Positions 41,729-50,948 are shown, counted from the first letter of the stretch. The stretch is 64,000 bases of DNA from Paenibacillus sp. FSL H7-0737 (GCF_000758545.1 NZ_CP009279.1:3472001-3536000); one strand, 5' to 3'. A program made the numbers and translations. Notes: generated by a model not told the origin, from the letters alone.

Positions 41729-43690
41729 TTAAGAGCTGTAAACCTCAAAATCGAATATCGAATATCCGTATACGGTCCCTCTAGCAGTACAGAGCACTCT
41801 GACGTAACGTCCGCTATTTGCGGTAAATGTAATATCGTCAATAGAACCATTACCGGTCGTTGTTACGTAAGTATCCGTCCATGTTGTTGTGTCGTTAGAC
41901 ACCTGAACTTTGTAGCCTTTAGCGTAAGCGTCTTCCCAATTCAACTTGACGCGGTTTACGCTTTGGGTTGCGCCCAGATCGACGTAAATCCATTCATTGT
42001 TGCTTCCTTCGATGCTCGCCCAACGGGTAGTAGAGTTGCCGTCTGTTGCCTTGGAAGCTTCAAATCCTACACCTTCGATAGAACTGGCTACCGCTGTCTT
42101 GCCCAGCGCAAGGTTGATACCGGCAGCAGGAGTTGAACTTGTAGTTGCTGATGCGGTATTACTGTTAGCAGACAAGTTGCCTGCGGCATCGACAGCTTTT
42201 ACCATATAGCTGTAAGCTGTCGATGCGGTAAGTCCGGTATCGCTGAAGGATGTGTCTGTAGGCGCTCCTACTTCCACGCCGTCACGGAATACCCGGTAGC
42301 CTGTTACACCGACATTATCGGTAGAAGCAGTCCAACTCAGATTAATTTGGCTGCTTGAAGCTGCTGTTGCGTTCAGATTCGTTGGATCCGAGGGAGCTTG
42401 AGTATCCGCTGCACTGTAGGTAGGCTTCCACCAGTTCCCCGAGATGAACAGTAGGTTCAGCATGTTAAAGGAGTCGCTGAAGTAACTTTCCTTTTTGTTC
42501 TTCATCCAGTCCCAGCCTGCATTGACCCAAGCTTGATGCGTGCTGGTAGTCGTCGCTGCGGAGATAAAAGGCGCTACGAATACCGCTGTCGCATAAGTAC
42601 CGCGATTCGAACCGTTCAGTTGGTAACCGTCCTTCACATTGTTCGGATTGTTGCCTGTTTTTCCTTTGATCCATACTACCATTTTATTAGCGATATCCTT
42701 ACCACGGGTGTCTCCGTACAAGGCGTAATCCATTACGATACGAAGTGGTACACGGCTTGCATTGTAGTTGTATTCATTTGTTTCAGGGAACTCTTCCAAA
42801 TAGTTTGGGGGGGCCGGCTTAGGCGGGTTGCCTACCACAAAGTCCGAAATCAGACCTGTGCTAGACGAATAAGCTGCTGTAAATTGGCTGTATACGTTAT
42901 ACAGATTGTTGATGACATTTAGCCAAGTTGAATCTCCAGTAACTTCATTGAAAGCCCGTAGATGACTGAGCATCCAGTCGGAGGGACGCGTATTCAAGGC
43001 GCTCTTCGTATCCCAGTCACCAAGATTCAGCCTGTTGTTAGTTGTCACATTGCTAAGCTTAATAGCGCCAATCATCTTTTTGGCTTCAGCCAAATAATTG
43101 ATCGTTCCAGTCGAGCCCCATTGGCGATCAGCTAGAATAAGGGAGTAAGCGATATCGAGGTCCCCATCTGTTGCTGAACCGAAGTGCCCTTGAGCCCCAG
43201 TACTATCTGCTATTACCCACCCCATCAGGTTCGGATTATTAGAGCTCTTGAACGCTCTAGCCGTTTTGAACAAACCGTCATAGATTGTTCTGGAATTCGT
43301 ATCGTATCCAGCCATTAGCACGGTAATAACCATACCGTATCCTTGGCCTTCCGATGTGCCGAGAGGATCGAAGCCGTCCGCTTCGCCAGTAATATCACCT
43401 TTTACATAGTACCCTCCGGGCAGCGAGGACAAATTGTTTTTAAGATAAGTAGCCTTCCAATAGTTATAGTAGGAAGATACAGAACTGTTCATCGAGGATT
43501 GACTGACGTGGTTTGGTTTAATGATACCCGGATAGCTGACTTGTTGAGGAAACGGTTTCAATTCACCCGCTCCATGAGCTTTCCGTTGAAGCGGTGCAGG
43601 GGCGGCTAATGTCGCTAGAAGCATAACCGCCGAAAGCATGACAAGTAACATCACTTTCATTGTGCCTGAGGTCGATTTCAATGAGTACAC
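41729..43690 (-). CDS. secreted GH8 glycoside hydrolase (chitosanase/endoglucanase type) with FN3 and discoidin domains
   Basis: A 653-residue exported enzyme. Signal peptide (residues 1-40, ending KAHGAGE), GH8 domain (about 45-420), fibronectin type III (about 430-515, ADTQAPSDPTNLNATAAS) and a C-terminal F5/8 type C domain (about 525-653). GTSEGQGYGM places the catalytic acid at Glu114 and SATDGDLDIAY holds Asp175/Asp177. A long loop with YLEEFPETNEYNYNASR resembles the GH8 subgroup that uses a Glu base (chitosanases such as Bacillus K17). The start is GTG at 43690, set by AAAGGAGG seven bases upstream; the ATG at 43732 would lie before that site. It faces locus I and may act with it. Confidence 0.88.
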   Translation of the reverse strand: MYSLKSTSGTMKVMLLVMLSAVMLLATLAAPAPLQRKAHGAGELKPFPQQVSYPGIIKPNHVSQSSMNSSVSSYYNYWKATYLKNNLSSLPGGYYVKGDITGEADGFDPLGTSEGQGYGMVITVLMAGYDTNSRTIYDGLFKTARAFKSSNNPNLMGWVIADSTGAQGHFGSATDGDLDIAYSLILADRQWGSTGTINYLAEAKKMIGAIKLSNVTTNNRLNLGDWDTKSALNTRPSDWMLSHLRAFNEVTGDSTWLNVINNLYNVYSQFTAAYSSSTGLISDFVVGNPPKPAPPNYLEEFPETNEYNYNASRVPLRIVMDYALYGDTRGKDIANKMVVWIKGKTGNNPNNVKDGYQLNGSNRGTYATAVFVAPFISAATTTSTHQAWVNAGWDWMKNKKESYFSDSFNMLNLLFISGNWWKPTYSAADTQAPSDPTNLNATAASSSQINLSWTASTDNVGVTGYRVFRDGVEVGAPTDTSFSDTGLTASTAYSYMVKAVDAAGNLSANSNTASATTSSTPAAGINLALGKTAVASSIEGVGFEASKATDGNSTTRWASIEGSNNEWIYVDLGATQSVNRVKLNWEDAYAKGYKVQVSNDTTTWTDTYVTTTGNGSIDDITFTANSGRYVRVLCTARGTVYGYSIFDFEVYSS

Positions 43691-43805
43691 AAAAATTCCT
43701 CCTTTAGTGATGGTTAGTTTAATTAACGTCAATGAATCCTCCTTCCCTTTAGACTGATCTCCAAAGTAAACCGCTTAACAATAAGTGCTATCCACACTTC
43801 TAAAG

Positions 43806-43819
43806 TTTAAGCGCTTTAA
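43806..43819 (-). promoter_or_regulatory. cre-like site upstream of the GH8 gene
   Basis: Minus-strand TTAAAGCGCTTAAA fits the cre consensus at 12 of 14 positions and lies upstream of the GH8 gene. Catabolite repression of a secreted hydrolase would be expected; the match is imperfect. Confidence 0.4.
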
Positions 43820-44142
43820 CTTTAGGGCGGAAGTGACATTTTACATATATGCTGAAGAGATTTGAAGGTACGCGCTTCAATAGGAAATCATCGCATCCTC
43901 AACGTCACTTTTCACCTACAGGTTACAAATCACCAGCCAAACAGCATTACTTTATTCACACAAATGTAACACAACTATTTTCGCCGTGTCTAGATACTTT
44001 AAAATAAATTAAAAAGTAATGTTCATAAAATAAAAGCGTTTATACTAAACAGATTATAGTAAACAACATGGTCATACTGGATTAGATGGCACGAGGAACA
44101 TTCTGAAATCATCCAAAAAGAAAAAGAAATATTCATACGGTT

Positions 44143-44308
44143 TCATAGCATAGTCAGAAAAATGAGCATCAGTCCATCGGTGAACAGACTGGCGCCGGAT
44201 ACGATCAGGACATCAATAGATGCTGTTAATCTCTTGGCATAAATGGCGGTAATTGAGAAGATAAAAGCCGAGCAGGCAGCCGTTGAATTTATTTTTGCTC
44301 AACCTCAT
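44143..44308 (-). pseudogene. frameshifted small membrane protein gene
   Basis: From ATG 44308 the frame reads MRLSKNKFNGCLLGF, then shifts. Removing one T from the TTTT run would join it to FSITAIYAKRLTASIDVL and SGASLFTDGLMLIFLTML, ending at a stop at 44143-44145, to give 54 residues with two hydrophobic stretches. The length (166 bases) is one more than a whole number of codons, which fits a single-base insertion. AAGGAG is 14 bases upstream, rather far. No family is recognised. Confidence 0.3.
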
Positions 44309-44435
44309 GCTGGCTCAGCGCTCCTTATCTGAATGCCCGCATACAGTGAAATGGAGAATTCACAAAGATGTTCCAATTGTCTATTACATGTAGCCTAAGT
44401 TCGCGAAATAGCGCAGTGACAAAGGATTCACAAAA

Positions 44436-44579
44436 ATGGTTGTTTTTACCTTGTTATACATTGTACAATGTGTAACGAGCCTGGTATTCATTAAGGTGAT
44501 CATTTATCAAACTAATAAAAAACCTGGCATTACCTATGCCTACAATAATGAGCCTTACTGGGACAAGGAAAAACAGTAA
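44436..44579 (+). CDS. possible 47-residue membrane protein, maybe the front part of a gene broken by a stop
   Basis: ATG 44436, after AAAGGA, opens MVVFTLLYIVQCVTSLVFIK and ends NEPYWDKEKQ with TAA at 44577-44579. The N-terminal ~25 residues are one membrane segment. The same frame continues openly past the stop to TGA at 44733-44735 with ordinary-looking protein sequence (SRAKVVQLAMDMGYQE, NADDTIHISEQNAVTINERF). It may be a ~99-codon gene interrupted by a single stop. It overlaps the start of the penicillin-binding protein gene. No family is recognised. Confidence 0.35.
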   Translation: MVVFTLLYIVQCVTSLVFIKVIIYQTNKKPGITYAYNNEPYWDKEKQ

Positions 44580-44728
44580 TCCCGTGCCAAGGTTGTTCAG
44601 CTAGCCATGGATATGGGATATCAGGAGACGAATGCCGACGATACCATTCATATCAGTGAACAAAACGCGGTGACTATTAACGAGCGATTTGCCGAAAATT
44701 GCAATATATATGTTTGTGGGGTTTGCTT

Positions 44729-46609
44729 ATGGTGAAGAGAATAAAACTTCGTACGCTGTTTATAGGAGGGTGCATTACCCTCTTTTTTCTTGTTTTACTC
44801 GGCAGAGTGTTCTGGATTCAGGTGCTGGATCGTGATTTCTGGCAAACCAAGGCCGCAAAGCAATGGGCCCATACTTCGGTGTTTAAAGCGGTGCGTGGCA
44901 CGATCGAGGACCGCAACGGCAGGATGCTGGCTAGCGATGTGCCCGCCTACACAGTAGTGGTCAATCCGGAAGCGATTAACGCTCTCAGTATCGGGGGAGA
45001 AGTTATCACCGGCCTACATGAACTGCTCGGCAAGCCTGAGGATGAGCTTAAGGCGCTCGTGGAAGCCAAAGACGAGAACGGAAAGTATCTGAAGAACCGG
45101 GAGATCCGTAATGAAGGCTGGAAGATAGACCAGGAGCTGCGCGACAAGGTCAACGAGTTCATTGAGAAACTGAAGGGTGAACATGACACTCTGGAGACTG
45201 GCGTTGGCCTGATTAGGGAGCAGAAGCGCTATTATCCGCAACAAACACTGGCCGCACATATTTTGGGTTATACGGACCGCGATGGCAACGCGGTGATGGG
45301 GTTCGAAAAGTATTTTGACAAGCAGCTTAAGGGTGCGGATGGTAAGCTATTCTACCAGAGCGACGCCAAAGGCATCAAGCTGCCTGACTCGGAGGACACT
45401 TACCAGCCGGAGGTCAATGGAAGTACTTTCAAACTGACGATTGATAGCACAATCCAGTATTATATCGAGCAGGCAATGCAGAAGGCCTATGAAGAATATA
45501 AACCCAAGAGTATTACGGTAATTGCCGCGGATCCCAGCACCATGGAGATATTGGGGCTAGCGAATATGCCAACCTTTAACCCGAATGAGTTCTGGAAATA
45601 TGCCTCTGATCCAGGGGTATTCTTCAACCATGCCATCAAAACAAGATTTGAACCAGGCTCCACGTTCAAAATTGTACCTCTTGCCGGAGCGGTGGAGGAG
45701 AATTTGTTCGATTCTGACGCAACCTTCATGTCCGGTTCTATCCGCATCAAGGGGTACGGCAAGCCGCTGTATGACCAGAAGAGAAGCGGTTATGGCGAAA
45801 TCTCCTTCCTGGAAGGCGTGAAGCGGTCAAGTAACGTGGCCTTCGTCAAGCTTGGCTATGAAATGCTCGGTCCGGAAAGGCTGCTGCAATACGTGGATGA
45901 TTTCGGATTTAACGATCTTACCGGTATTGACCTGCCGGGCGAAATCAGCGGAATCGTCAATCCGACTCCGAATAATGCTTCAGAGAACGCGACGATTGCA
46001 TTCGGGCACGGCAAAGTGCTTGTTACTCCGATTCAGCAGCTTACCGCCATCTCGGCCATCGCCAACGGCGGAAAACTGATGGTGCCGCACGTGGTCAAGG
46101 CGACCACCGATCCGAATACCGGCAAGACTACCGTAACCCAGCCCCAGGTGGTACGCCAGGTTATTTCCGAGGAAAGCGCCAGGGAAACCAGCAGCTATCT
46201 GGAGCAGGTCGTTGCAGACCTGGTCCATGGAACCGGCCGCCATGCATATATTGAAGGCTATAGTGTAGCAGGTAAGACCGGTACGGCGATTAAACCCGAC
46301 GGTAAGGGAGGGTATGACCGCGATAAGGTGCACTCGTCCTTCCTCGGATACGCACCGGCTAATAATCCGAAGATTGTGGTCTATGTCGGCATTGACGAGC
46401 CTGCTAATGCTGCTGGCGGTGGTGCTGCGGCAGGGCCGGTGTTTAAAGAGATCGTATCCGAAGCATTGTCATATATGGGGGTGCCAAAAGTTACATCGGG
46501 CGATGGAGGCAGTGTTTCCAAATCCGTCAAGAATGCACCATCCGCGCAGCGCTCCGCACCCGATCTGACCGAAAAAAATGATGCAGGCGGCCAGAAAATT
46601 GCTGATTGA
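44729..46609 (+). CDS. class B penicillin-binding protein (PBP2/SpoVD/FtsI-like transpeptidase)
   Basis: A 626-residue protein. An N-terminal membrane anchor (about 7-28) and a PBP dimerisation region (about 45-230, KAVRGTIEDRNGRMLAS) precede the transpeptidase domain. Catalytic motifs are PGSTFKI (Ser311, Lys314), RSSNV and AGKTGTA. It cross-links peptidoglycan outside the membrane. Unlike PbpB or SpoVD it ends without PASTA domains, in a Ser/Lys-rich tail. The start MVKRIKL at 44729 (GTGGGG upstream) is preferred to the ATG at 44699. Base composition is richer in GC than the resistance genes that follow, so it may have a different origin from them. Confidence 0.9.
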   Translation: MVKRIKLRTLFIGGCITLFFLVLLGRVFWIQVLDRDFWQTKAAKQWAHTSVFKAVRGTIEDRNGRMLASDVPAYTVVVNPEAINALSIGGEVITGLHELLGKPEDELKALVEAKDENGKYLKNREIRNEGWKIDQELRDKVNEFIEKLKGEHDTLETGVGLIREQKRYYPQQTLAAHILGYTDRDGNAVMGFEKYFDKQLKGADGKLFYQSDAKGIKLPDSEDTYQPEVNGSTFKLTIDSTIQYYIEQAMQKAYEEYKPKSITVIAADPSTMEILGLANMPTFNPNEFWKYASDPGVFFNHAIKTRFEPGSTFKIVPLAGAVEENLFDSDATFMSGSIRIKGYGKPLYDQKRSGYGEISFLEGVKRSSNVAFVKLGYEMLGPERLLQYVDDFGFNDLTGIDLPGEISGIVNPTPNNASENATIAFGHGKVLVTPIQQLTAISAIANGGKLMVPHVVKATTDPNTGKTTVTQPQVVRQVISEESARETSSYLEQVVADLVHGTGRHAYIEGYSVAGKTGTAIKPDGKGGYDRDKVHSSFLGYAPANNPKIVVYVGIDEPANAAGGGAAAGPVFKEIVSEALSYMGVPKVTSGDGGSVSKSVKNAPSAQRSAPDLTEKNDAGGQKIAD

Positions 46610-46695
46610 TTAGGGCTTTTATTTTGAAACGGTCGGAGGCTCAATATCTGGACTATGGATTGGTGTCGGTGAACAATAACATAGTCCCATTAGAA

Positions 46696-46721
46696 TCCGC
46701 GCCTGGCGCGGTTTTTCTGTT
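46696..46721 (+). terminator. rho-independent terminator after the PBP gene
   Basis: CCGCGCC (46697-46703) pairs with GGCGCGG (46705-46711), a tight GC stem, followed by TTTTTCTGTTTT. Confidence 0.85.
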
Positions 46722-46723
46722 TT

Positions 46724-46771
46724 ATGGGATCAAGTTCTTGTCCTTTGCTTAAGACAAGAACTTGATCCCAT
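46724..46771. repeat. 19-bp perfect palindrome
   Basis: ATGGGATCAAGTTCTTGTC (46724-46742) and its exact complement (46753-46771) flank a 10-base loop. There is no T run, so it is not a standard terminator. It lies between the PBP gene and the two-component system. Confidence 0.8.
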
Positions 46772-46859
46772 TGCCGATTTCATGAGCATCTAAACAAATA
46801 TTTTTTAGATTGTGTTAATCTGTCTAATAGTGAATTCAATTTAGAGCGAGGGATGTTAC

Positions 46860-47537
46860 TTGAAAAGAAACGTATTATACATTGAAGATAATGAGAAAAT
46901 AGGCAGCTTTCTAAAAGAAGAATTGGAACAGCGGGGATTTTCAGTTCAGTGGCTGCTTTCTGGTGAAGGAGCTGAAAAAGAAGTAAATCAGCATGAAATC
47001 GTTATTTTGGATATCATGTTACCCGGTTTAGACGGATTTACTGTGGGGAAACGATTAAAAAAGGCAGCTCCTGCTGTTCCTATTTTGCTGTTAACAGCTC
47101 GAACATCGATAGATGATAAGGTAGAAGGTTTACAATTTGCTGATGACTATTTAACGAAACCATTCCATACGGATGAATTAGTTGCAAGATTAGAAGTACT
47201 AATCCGTCGAAGTGGCGGAACACATTCCGAACGCATTTCATTAGGAAATTATATTGAAGTAGATTCAGAAGGCCAAATGGTATTTGACAAACGCACAGGA
47301 GAAGAAATTATATTAACAGCGAAGCAACATCATATTTTAATGTACTTCTTACGCCACCCTAATCAAGTTTTACCAAAAGAACAAATCTATGAAGCCATCT
47401 GGGAAGAAACATATATAACTGGCGATAAAACACTAATGGTACATATCCATCGACTGCGTCAAAAGTTGGAACGTCATCCAGATTCCCCAGAGATTATTGA
47501 AACGTTGAAGGGAATAGGCTATCGGGTGAAACTATGA
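46860..47537 (+). CDS. OmpR-family response regulator of an antimicrobial-response module
   Basis: A 225-residue regulator: receiver domain with LYIEDNE, phospho-acceptor VILDIMLPGLDG and DDYLTKPF, and a C-terminal winged helix (KQHHILMYFLRHPNQVLPKE, DKTLMVHIHRLRQKLE). The start is TTG at 46860 with GAGGG seven bases upstream. Its stop overlaps the kinase start. It precedes a BcrA-type ABC transporter, so it probably activates that operon through the direct repeats at 48548-48588 when a cell-wall-active compound is present. The inducing compound is unknown. Confidence 0.9.
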   Translation: MKRNVLYIEDNEKIGSFLKEELEQRGFSVQWLLSGEGAEKEVNQHEIVILDIMLPGLDGFTVGKRLKKAAPAVPILLLTARTSIDDKVEGLQFADDYLTKPFHTDELVARLEVLIRRSGGTHSERISLGNYIEVDSEGQMVFDKRTGEEIILTAKQHHILMYFLRHPNQVLPKEQIYEAIWEETYITGDKTLMVHIHRLRQKLERHPDSPEIIETLKGIGYRVKL

Positions 47538-48541
47538 AACAGACTAAATCATTATTTCGTCATTTTCTAAAAGGACATTTTCTATTTATCTTTTTGCCTC
47601 CAAGTATACTTATTTTCTTATCTGCGTTCATTGAATCTCCTATTAATGGAGAAGAGCTGAATGCATTAAATCTATTTTACGTTGTACTACTTTTGTTTGG
47701 TTTTATTATTGTCGCATTTGTTGTAATATCTTGGATTTTCTTCTTAAGACTTCGTAAACGTCTCACCCGCTTACAGGAAGCCATGTCATTTTCAGCTAAT
47801 CATAACTCATTTCCTAGACCAATATCTGTTCAAAGTGATCGTATGGATGAAATAGACCAGTTAGGCAATTCTTTTAATTGGATGATTCAGCAGCTTGAAG
47901 ACAGCCGCAAGCGAGAACATGAAGAGGAATTGTTACGACATCGACTCATAGCGAATTTATCTCACGACTTACGAACGCCACTTACCATTTTGAGAGGACA
48001 TGTCACCCGATTAAATAAAGAATCAATGAGTCTAGAAGGACAAAATTCATTAACAGAAATGAATCATACGATTACAAGAGTGGGGGATCTAATGGATGAT
48101 TTACTTTCCTATACATTGCTTACATCAGGGAAACATCCTTTTAGGCCCACTTCAACAGATATTGGACGTTTAGTAAGAGCATCTGTTGCTGCGTGGTATC
48201 CTGTATTTGAAGAAAAAGAAATCCAGATCGAGGTTGATTTACCGACAGAGGCGACTTTTTATTGGGAAGCAGATCCTAAATGGATGACACGGGTTCTAGA
48301 TAATTTATTTCAGAATATTCTTCGTCATGCAGCAGAGGGGAAATATGTAAATATTGTGGTTGATGTAGAAAAAGAACAAATCATTGTTGCAGACAGAGGT
48401 CCAGGTATGGATAACTCTTCCTATGAGCGTGGGGCGGGGATTGGTTTATCGACTTCAAATTATATGTTGAAAAAAATGAAGCTGAAAGCTGATTTTACAT
48501 CAAATGATAGTGGCACAAGAGTAGCTATCGGAAGATCTTAA
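47534..48541 (+). CDS. sensor histidine kinase
   Basis: A 335-residue kinase with two membrane helices (about 15-33 and 47-71) and a very short outer loop, the layout of intramembrane-sensing kinases that work with ABC transporters. A HAMP-like linker is followed by the H box LIANLSHDLRTPLT, the N box VLDNLFQNILRHA and the G box VADRGPGMD. It phosphorylates the regulator encoded just upstream, overlapping by four bases. Context suggests it reports antimicrobial stress to the downstream transporter. Confidence 0.9.
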   Translation: MKQTKSLFRHFLKGHFLFIFLPPSILIFLSAFIESPINGEELNALNLFYVVLLLFGFIIVAFVVISWIFFLRLRKRLTRLQEAMSFSANHNSFPRPISVQSDRMDEIDQLGNSFNWMIQQLEDSRKREHEEELLRHRLIANLSHDLRTPLTILRGHVTRLNKESMSLEGQNSLTEMNHTITRVGDLMDDLLSYTLLTSGKHPFRPTSTDIGRLVRASVAAWYPVFEEKEIQIEVDLPTEATFYWEADPKWMTRVLDNLFQNILRHAAEGKYVNIVVDVEKEQIIVADRGPGMDNSSYERGAGIGLSTSNYMLKKMKLKADFTSNDSGTRVAIGRS

Positions 48542-48547
48542 CCTAAA

Positions 48548-48603
48548 GTTAACCCAGAAGTAAACAGCATGATAACCGAGATGTAACTTTGCTTCTTTAT
48601 AAT
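48548..48603 (+). promoter_or_regulatory. regulator-controlled promoter of the BcrA-type ABC operon
   Basis: GTTAACCCAGAAGTAA (48548-48563) and GATAACCGAGATGTAA (48571-48586) are direct repeats of pattern G-N-TAACC-N-AGA-N-GTAA, offset by 23 bp. A perfect TATAAT -10 lies at 48598-48603, with no good -35. This is what a promoter activated by a response regulator looks like; the regulator at 46860 is the obvious candidate. Confidence 0.6.
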
Positions 48604-48633
48604 TAGAACCATAACAGAAAGGAAGTGTTATGG

Positions 48634-49347
48634 TTGCTTACAATTAATAACTTAGTCAAACATCGCGGAACTGGGGAAATCTTATCGGGTATCAGTTTTA
48701 AAGCTAGACCAGGTAGAGTAACTGGTTTTTTAGGTCCAAACGGGGCAGGTAAAAGTTCTACACTTCGCATCCTGCTTGGATTAGACCGCGCTACCTCAGG
48801 GAGCGCACTCATTAATGGAAAGCCATTCGCAGAATTACATAATCCTCTAGCAACAGTAGGTGCCGCACTTGATGGCTTCGGAGCTCATCGTATGCGAACA
48901 GGACGGGCACACTTGCGTTGGATTGCTCGTGCCGCAGGATTGTCTAACTCACGTGTCGAGGAAGTTCTGGAAATAGTAGGTCTTACTAATGCCGCTGGGA
49001 AAAGAGTTGGGAAGTATTCTCTTGGTATGGGGAGAAGACTGGGAATAGCAGCAGCGCTACTTGGTGATCCAAAAATATTGATTTTAGATGAACCCGTAAA
49101 TGGGCTCGACCCAGAAGGAATTCGGTGGATTCGGACATTTTTACGTGAACGTGCTGAGTCTGGAAATACGGTGTTATTATCCAGTCATCTGATGGGAGAG
49201 CTTGCAGAGACGGTTGATGATGTGGTGATTATTAAGCATGGAACCATCGTTGCAGATGGAACATTGGAAGAAGTAATAGGTAACCATTCCACGCTGGAGG
49301 AAGCCTTTTTTGCCCTGACATCTGAAATTGCAGGTGATGTTGTATGA
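48634..49347 (+). CDS. ABC transporter ATP-binding protein, BcrA/lantibiotic-immunity type
   Basis: A 237-residue ATPase with Walker A FLGPNGAGKSST, signature YSLGMGRRLGIA and Walker B ILILDEPVNGLDPEGI. The sequence and gene order (ATPase plus two ABC-2 permeases behind a two-component system) match bacitracin or lantibiotic self-protection exporters. The start is probably TTG 48634 (MLTINNLVKHRG, AAGGA ten bases upstream); the GTG at 48625 is too close to the ribosome site. A decayed copy of its 3' part lies at 16117-16293. Confidence 0.9.
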   Translation: MLTINNLVKHRGTGEILSGISFKARPGRVTGFLGPNGAGKSSTLRILLGLDRATSGSALINGKPFAELHNPLATVGAALDGFGAHRMRTGRAHLRWIARAAGLSNSRVEEVLEIVGLTNAAGKRVGKYSLGMGRRLGIAAALLGDPKILILDEPVNGLDPEGIRWIRTFLRERAESGNTVLLSSHLMGELAETVDDVVIIKHGTIVADGTLEEVIGNHSTLEEAFFALTSEIAGDVV

Positions 49348-50117
49348 GAGCATTTAACGCGGAACTATCTAAATTGTTCTCCTTACCGGGTATTTGGCTT
49401 GCTTTTCTCATTGGAGCGTTTGCACCAGCGCTTATTGCTGCCTTGGACAGCATAGCACAAAAAGAGGAGATTATAGCTGGAGTTAGCACGAGGCTATCAG
49501 AAGTTGGCTATATCGGGTTAGCTCTTGGTGTGCAAGGCGTTATTATTCTTGGTGTGCTTGCTGTCAGCAGTGAGTATTTAACAGAGAGCAGTGAATCTGG
49601 TGGAGGACAACAGATAACAACGAGTTTAACTGTTATTTCATCCCGGTTTCATTTTTTACTGGCAAAAGCAGGTGCTGTGACTGTGATCAGCATACTGCTT
49701 TGTATTGTTGCTATTATGACAACTGTGTCAGCAACGCATCTTATTCTTGGTGAATATGCCCCCGCATTTGAATGGTCCAGACTTATCGGTGCAGTTTGTT
49801 ACTGGACATTCACTGCTCATTTAGCACTTGGAATTACTTTTCTAACTAAGAATGGCATCCTCCCGCTTGCTGTGCTCATAATAAATTCATCCGTTGTATC
49901 ATTTAGTGTCCTGTTGTATAGGGTTACAAAGTTGGCGTTTTACTTACCAGATAGGGCTGGCGCTGAAATGTTTATGTTTACGGACAACACGTCCACAGGC
50001 ACTTTATTCGACGGGTTTCACACCCCCTTCACAGGCGGTTTAGTCATGTTTGCCTGGGTACTTGTTGTTTTCATTGTTGCAGCTGTTGTATTCCATAGGA
50101 GGGATGTTGCAGCATGA
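49344..50117 (+). CDS. ABC-2-type permease, subunit 1
   Basis: A 257-residue protein with about six hydrophobic segments, starting MRAFNAELSKLFSLPGIWLA. The ELSKLFSLP start and GYIGLALGVQGVIILG segment are typical of BcrB/LanE-type membrane partners. Its ATG overlaps the ATPase stop and its stop overlaps the next permease, so the three are coupled. It probably helps expel a peptide antibiotic from the membrane. Confidence 0.85.
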   Translation: MRAFNAELSKLFSLPGIWLAFLIGAFAPALIAALDSIAQKEEIIAGVSTRLSEVGYIGLALGVQGVIILGVLAVSSEYLTESSESGGGQQITTSLTVISSRFHFLLAKAGAVTVISILLCIVAIMTTVSATHLILGEYAPAFEWSRLIGAVCYWTFTAHLALGITFLTKNGILPLAVLIINSSVVSFSVLLYRVTKLAFYLPDRAGAEMFMFTDNTSTGTLFDGFHTPFTGGLVMFAWVLVVFIVAAVVFHRRDVAA

Positions 50118-50881
50118 GTGTCTCATCTGGTAGAAAGTTAACACAAATCCTTGGTGCTGAACTGGATAAATTAGTTACATTACCATTGATATGGTTCACT
50201 CTTATGGGTACATTCATTCTAAATTTAGTTTTAGCCGCAGCTTTTACTTCTGTTGGTGTACAAGGGGCAACAGGTACGCAAAATATACTGAATATAGGAC
50301 TTGCTTCTATGGGATATCTTCAAGCAGGGTTCATTATTCTTGGAATCTTAGCTACTTGTTCGGAGTATACTGGTGGACAGATTCAAACTACTTTAATTAC
50401 GATACCTTGGCGTGGGTTTCAATTATCCACGAAGCATTTGGCATTGGCGATTATAACCATTCCTGTGGCGTTTATTATTGCTGCATCTGGTGTACTTTAT
50501 ACTTTTATTATGATGAGAGACTCAACAGTAGTGATAGAAATAGACACAATGATAACAACATTAATAGGTGCAACGGGCTATCTAACATTAACCACACTTC
50601 TCAGTTCAGCTGTAGGTGCTTTATTAAGACGAACCACTCCTGCTTTAGTGGTACTGCTTGGTTACTATTTCATTGTCAGTCCATTGACGAGGGCTTTTCT
50701 ACCTAGTAATAAAAATTTTTTAAATTATTTTCCGGATACGGCAGGATCTTATATGTATATGCCGTCTTCCTCTGATGAAATAAGTGTCCTTACACCAATG
50801 CAAGGGACAGGTATTTCAATGTTATGGACACTGAGCTTTATTACAGTAGCTATTGTATTTTACCGTAAACGAGATGCCTAG
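50114..50881 (+). CDS. ABC-2-type permease, subunit 2
   Basis: A 255-residue protein with about six hydrophobic segments; GAELDKLVTLPLIWFTLMGT resembles the start of subunit 1, so the two arose by duplication. CSEYTGGQIQTTLITIP is a conserved permease segment. It overlaps subunit 1 by four bases. Together they form the membrane part of the exporter powered by the 48634 ATPase. Confidence 0.85.
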   Translation: MSVSSGRKLTQILGAELDKLVTLPLIWFTLMGTFILNLVLAAAFTSVGVQGATGTQNILNIGLASMGYLQAGFIILGILATCSEYTGGQIQTTLITIPWRGFQLSTKHLALAIITIPVAFIIAASGVLYTFIMMRDSTVVIEIDTMITTLIGATGYLTLTTLLSSAVGALLRRTTPALVVLLGYYFIVSPLTRAFLPSNKNFLNYFPDTAGSYMYMPSSSDEISVLTPMQGTGISMLWTLSFITVAIVFYRKRDA

Positions 50882-50898
50882 TTTTTTAAATAATTATA

Positions 50899-50912
50899 TC
50901 TTATTCAACTAA
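50899..50912. repeat. 14-bp inverted repeat flanking the CPBP gene, left copy
   Basis: TCTTATTCAACTAA; its exact reverse complement is at 51617-51630, on the other side of the CPBP gene. Confidence 0.6.
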
Positions 50913-50948
50913 CGGGGCAGGATTGTCGAAGAAGTAAAGGAGGAGTTT

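Larger units (their letters stand above)
43691..44435. other. 745-bp region with cre-like sites and a broken small gene
   Basis: Two 12/14 cre-like sites occur: 43806-43819 (TTTAAGCGCTTTAA, about 115 bp before the GH8 start) and 44031-44044 (TAAAAGCGTTTATA). The frameshifted small ORF at 44143-44308 is listed separately. Nothing else is recognised. Confidence 0.5.

Noticed and set aside
46724..46771. The 19-bp palindrome as a terminator
   Set aside because: No T run follows on either strand, and a complete terminator already lies at 46696-46721.
50191..50706. 171-codon plus-strand frame inside the second permease gene
   Set aside because: Overlaps the permease in another frame, Cys/Tyr/Asn rich and without family features.
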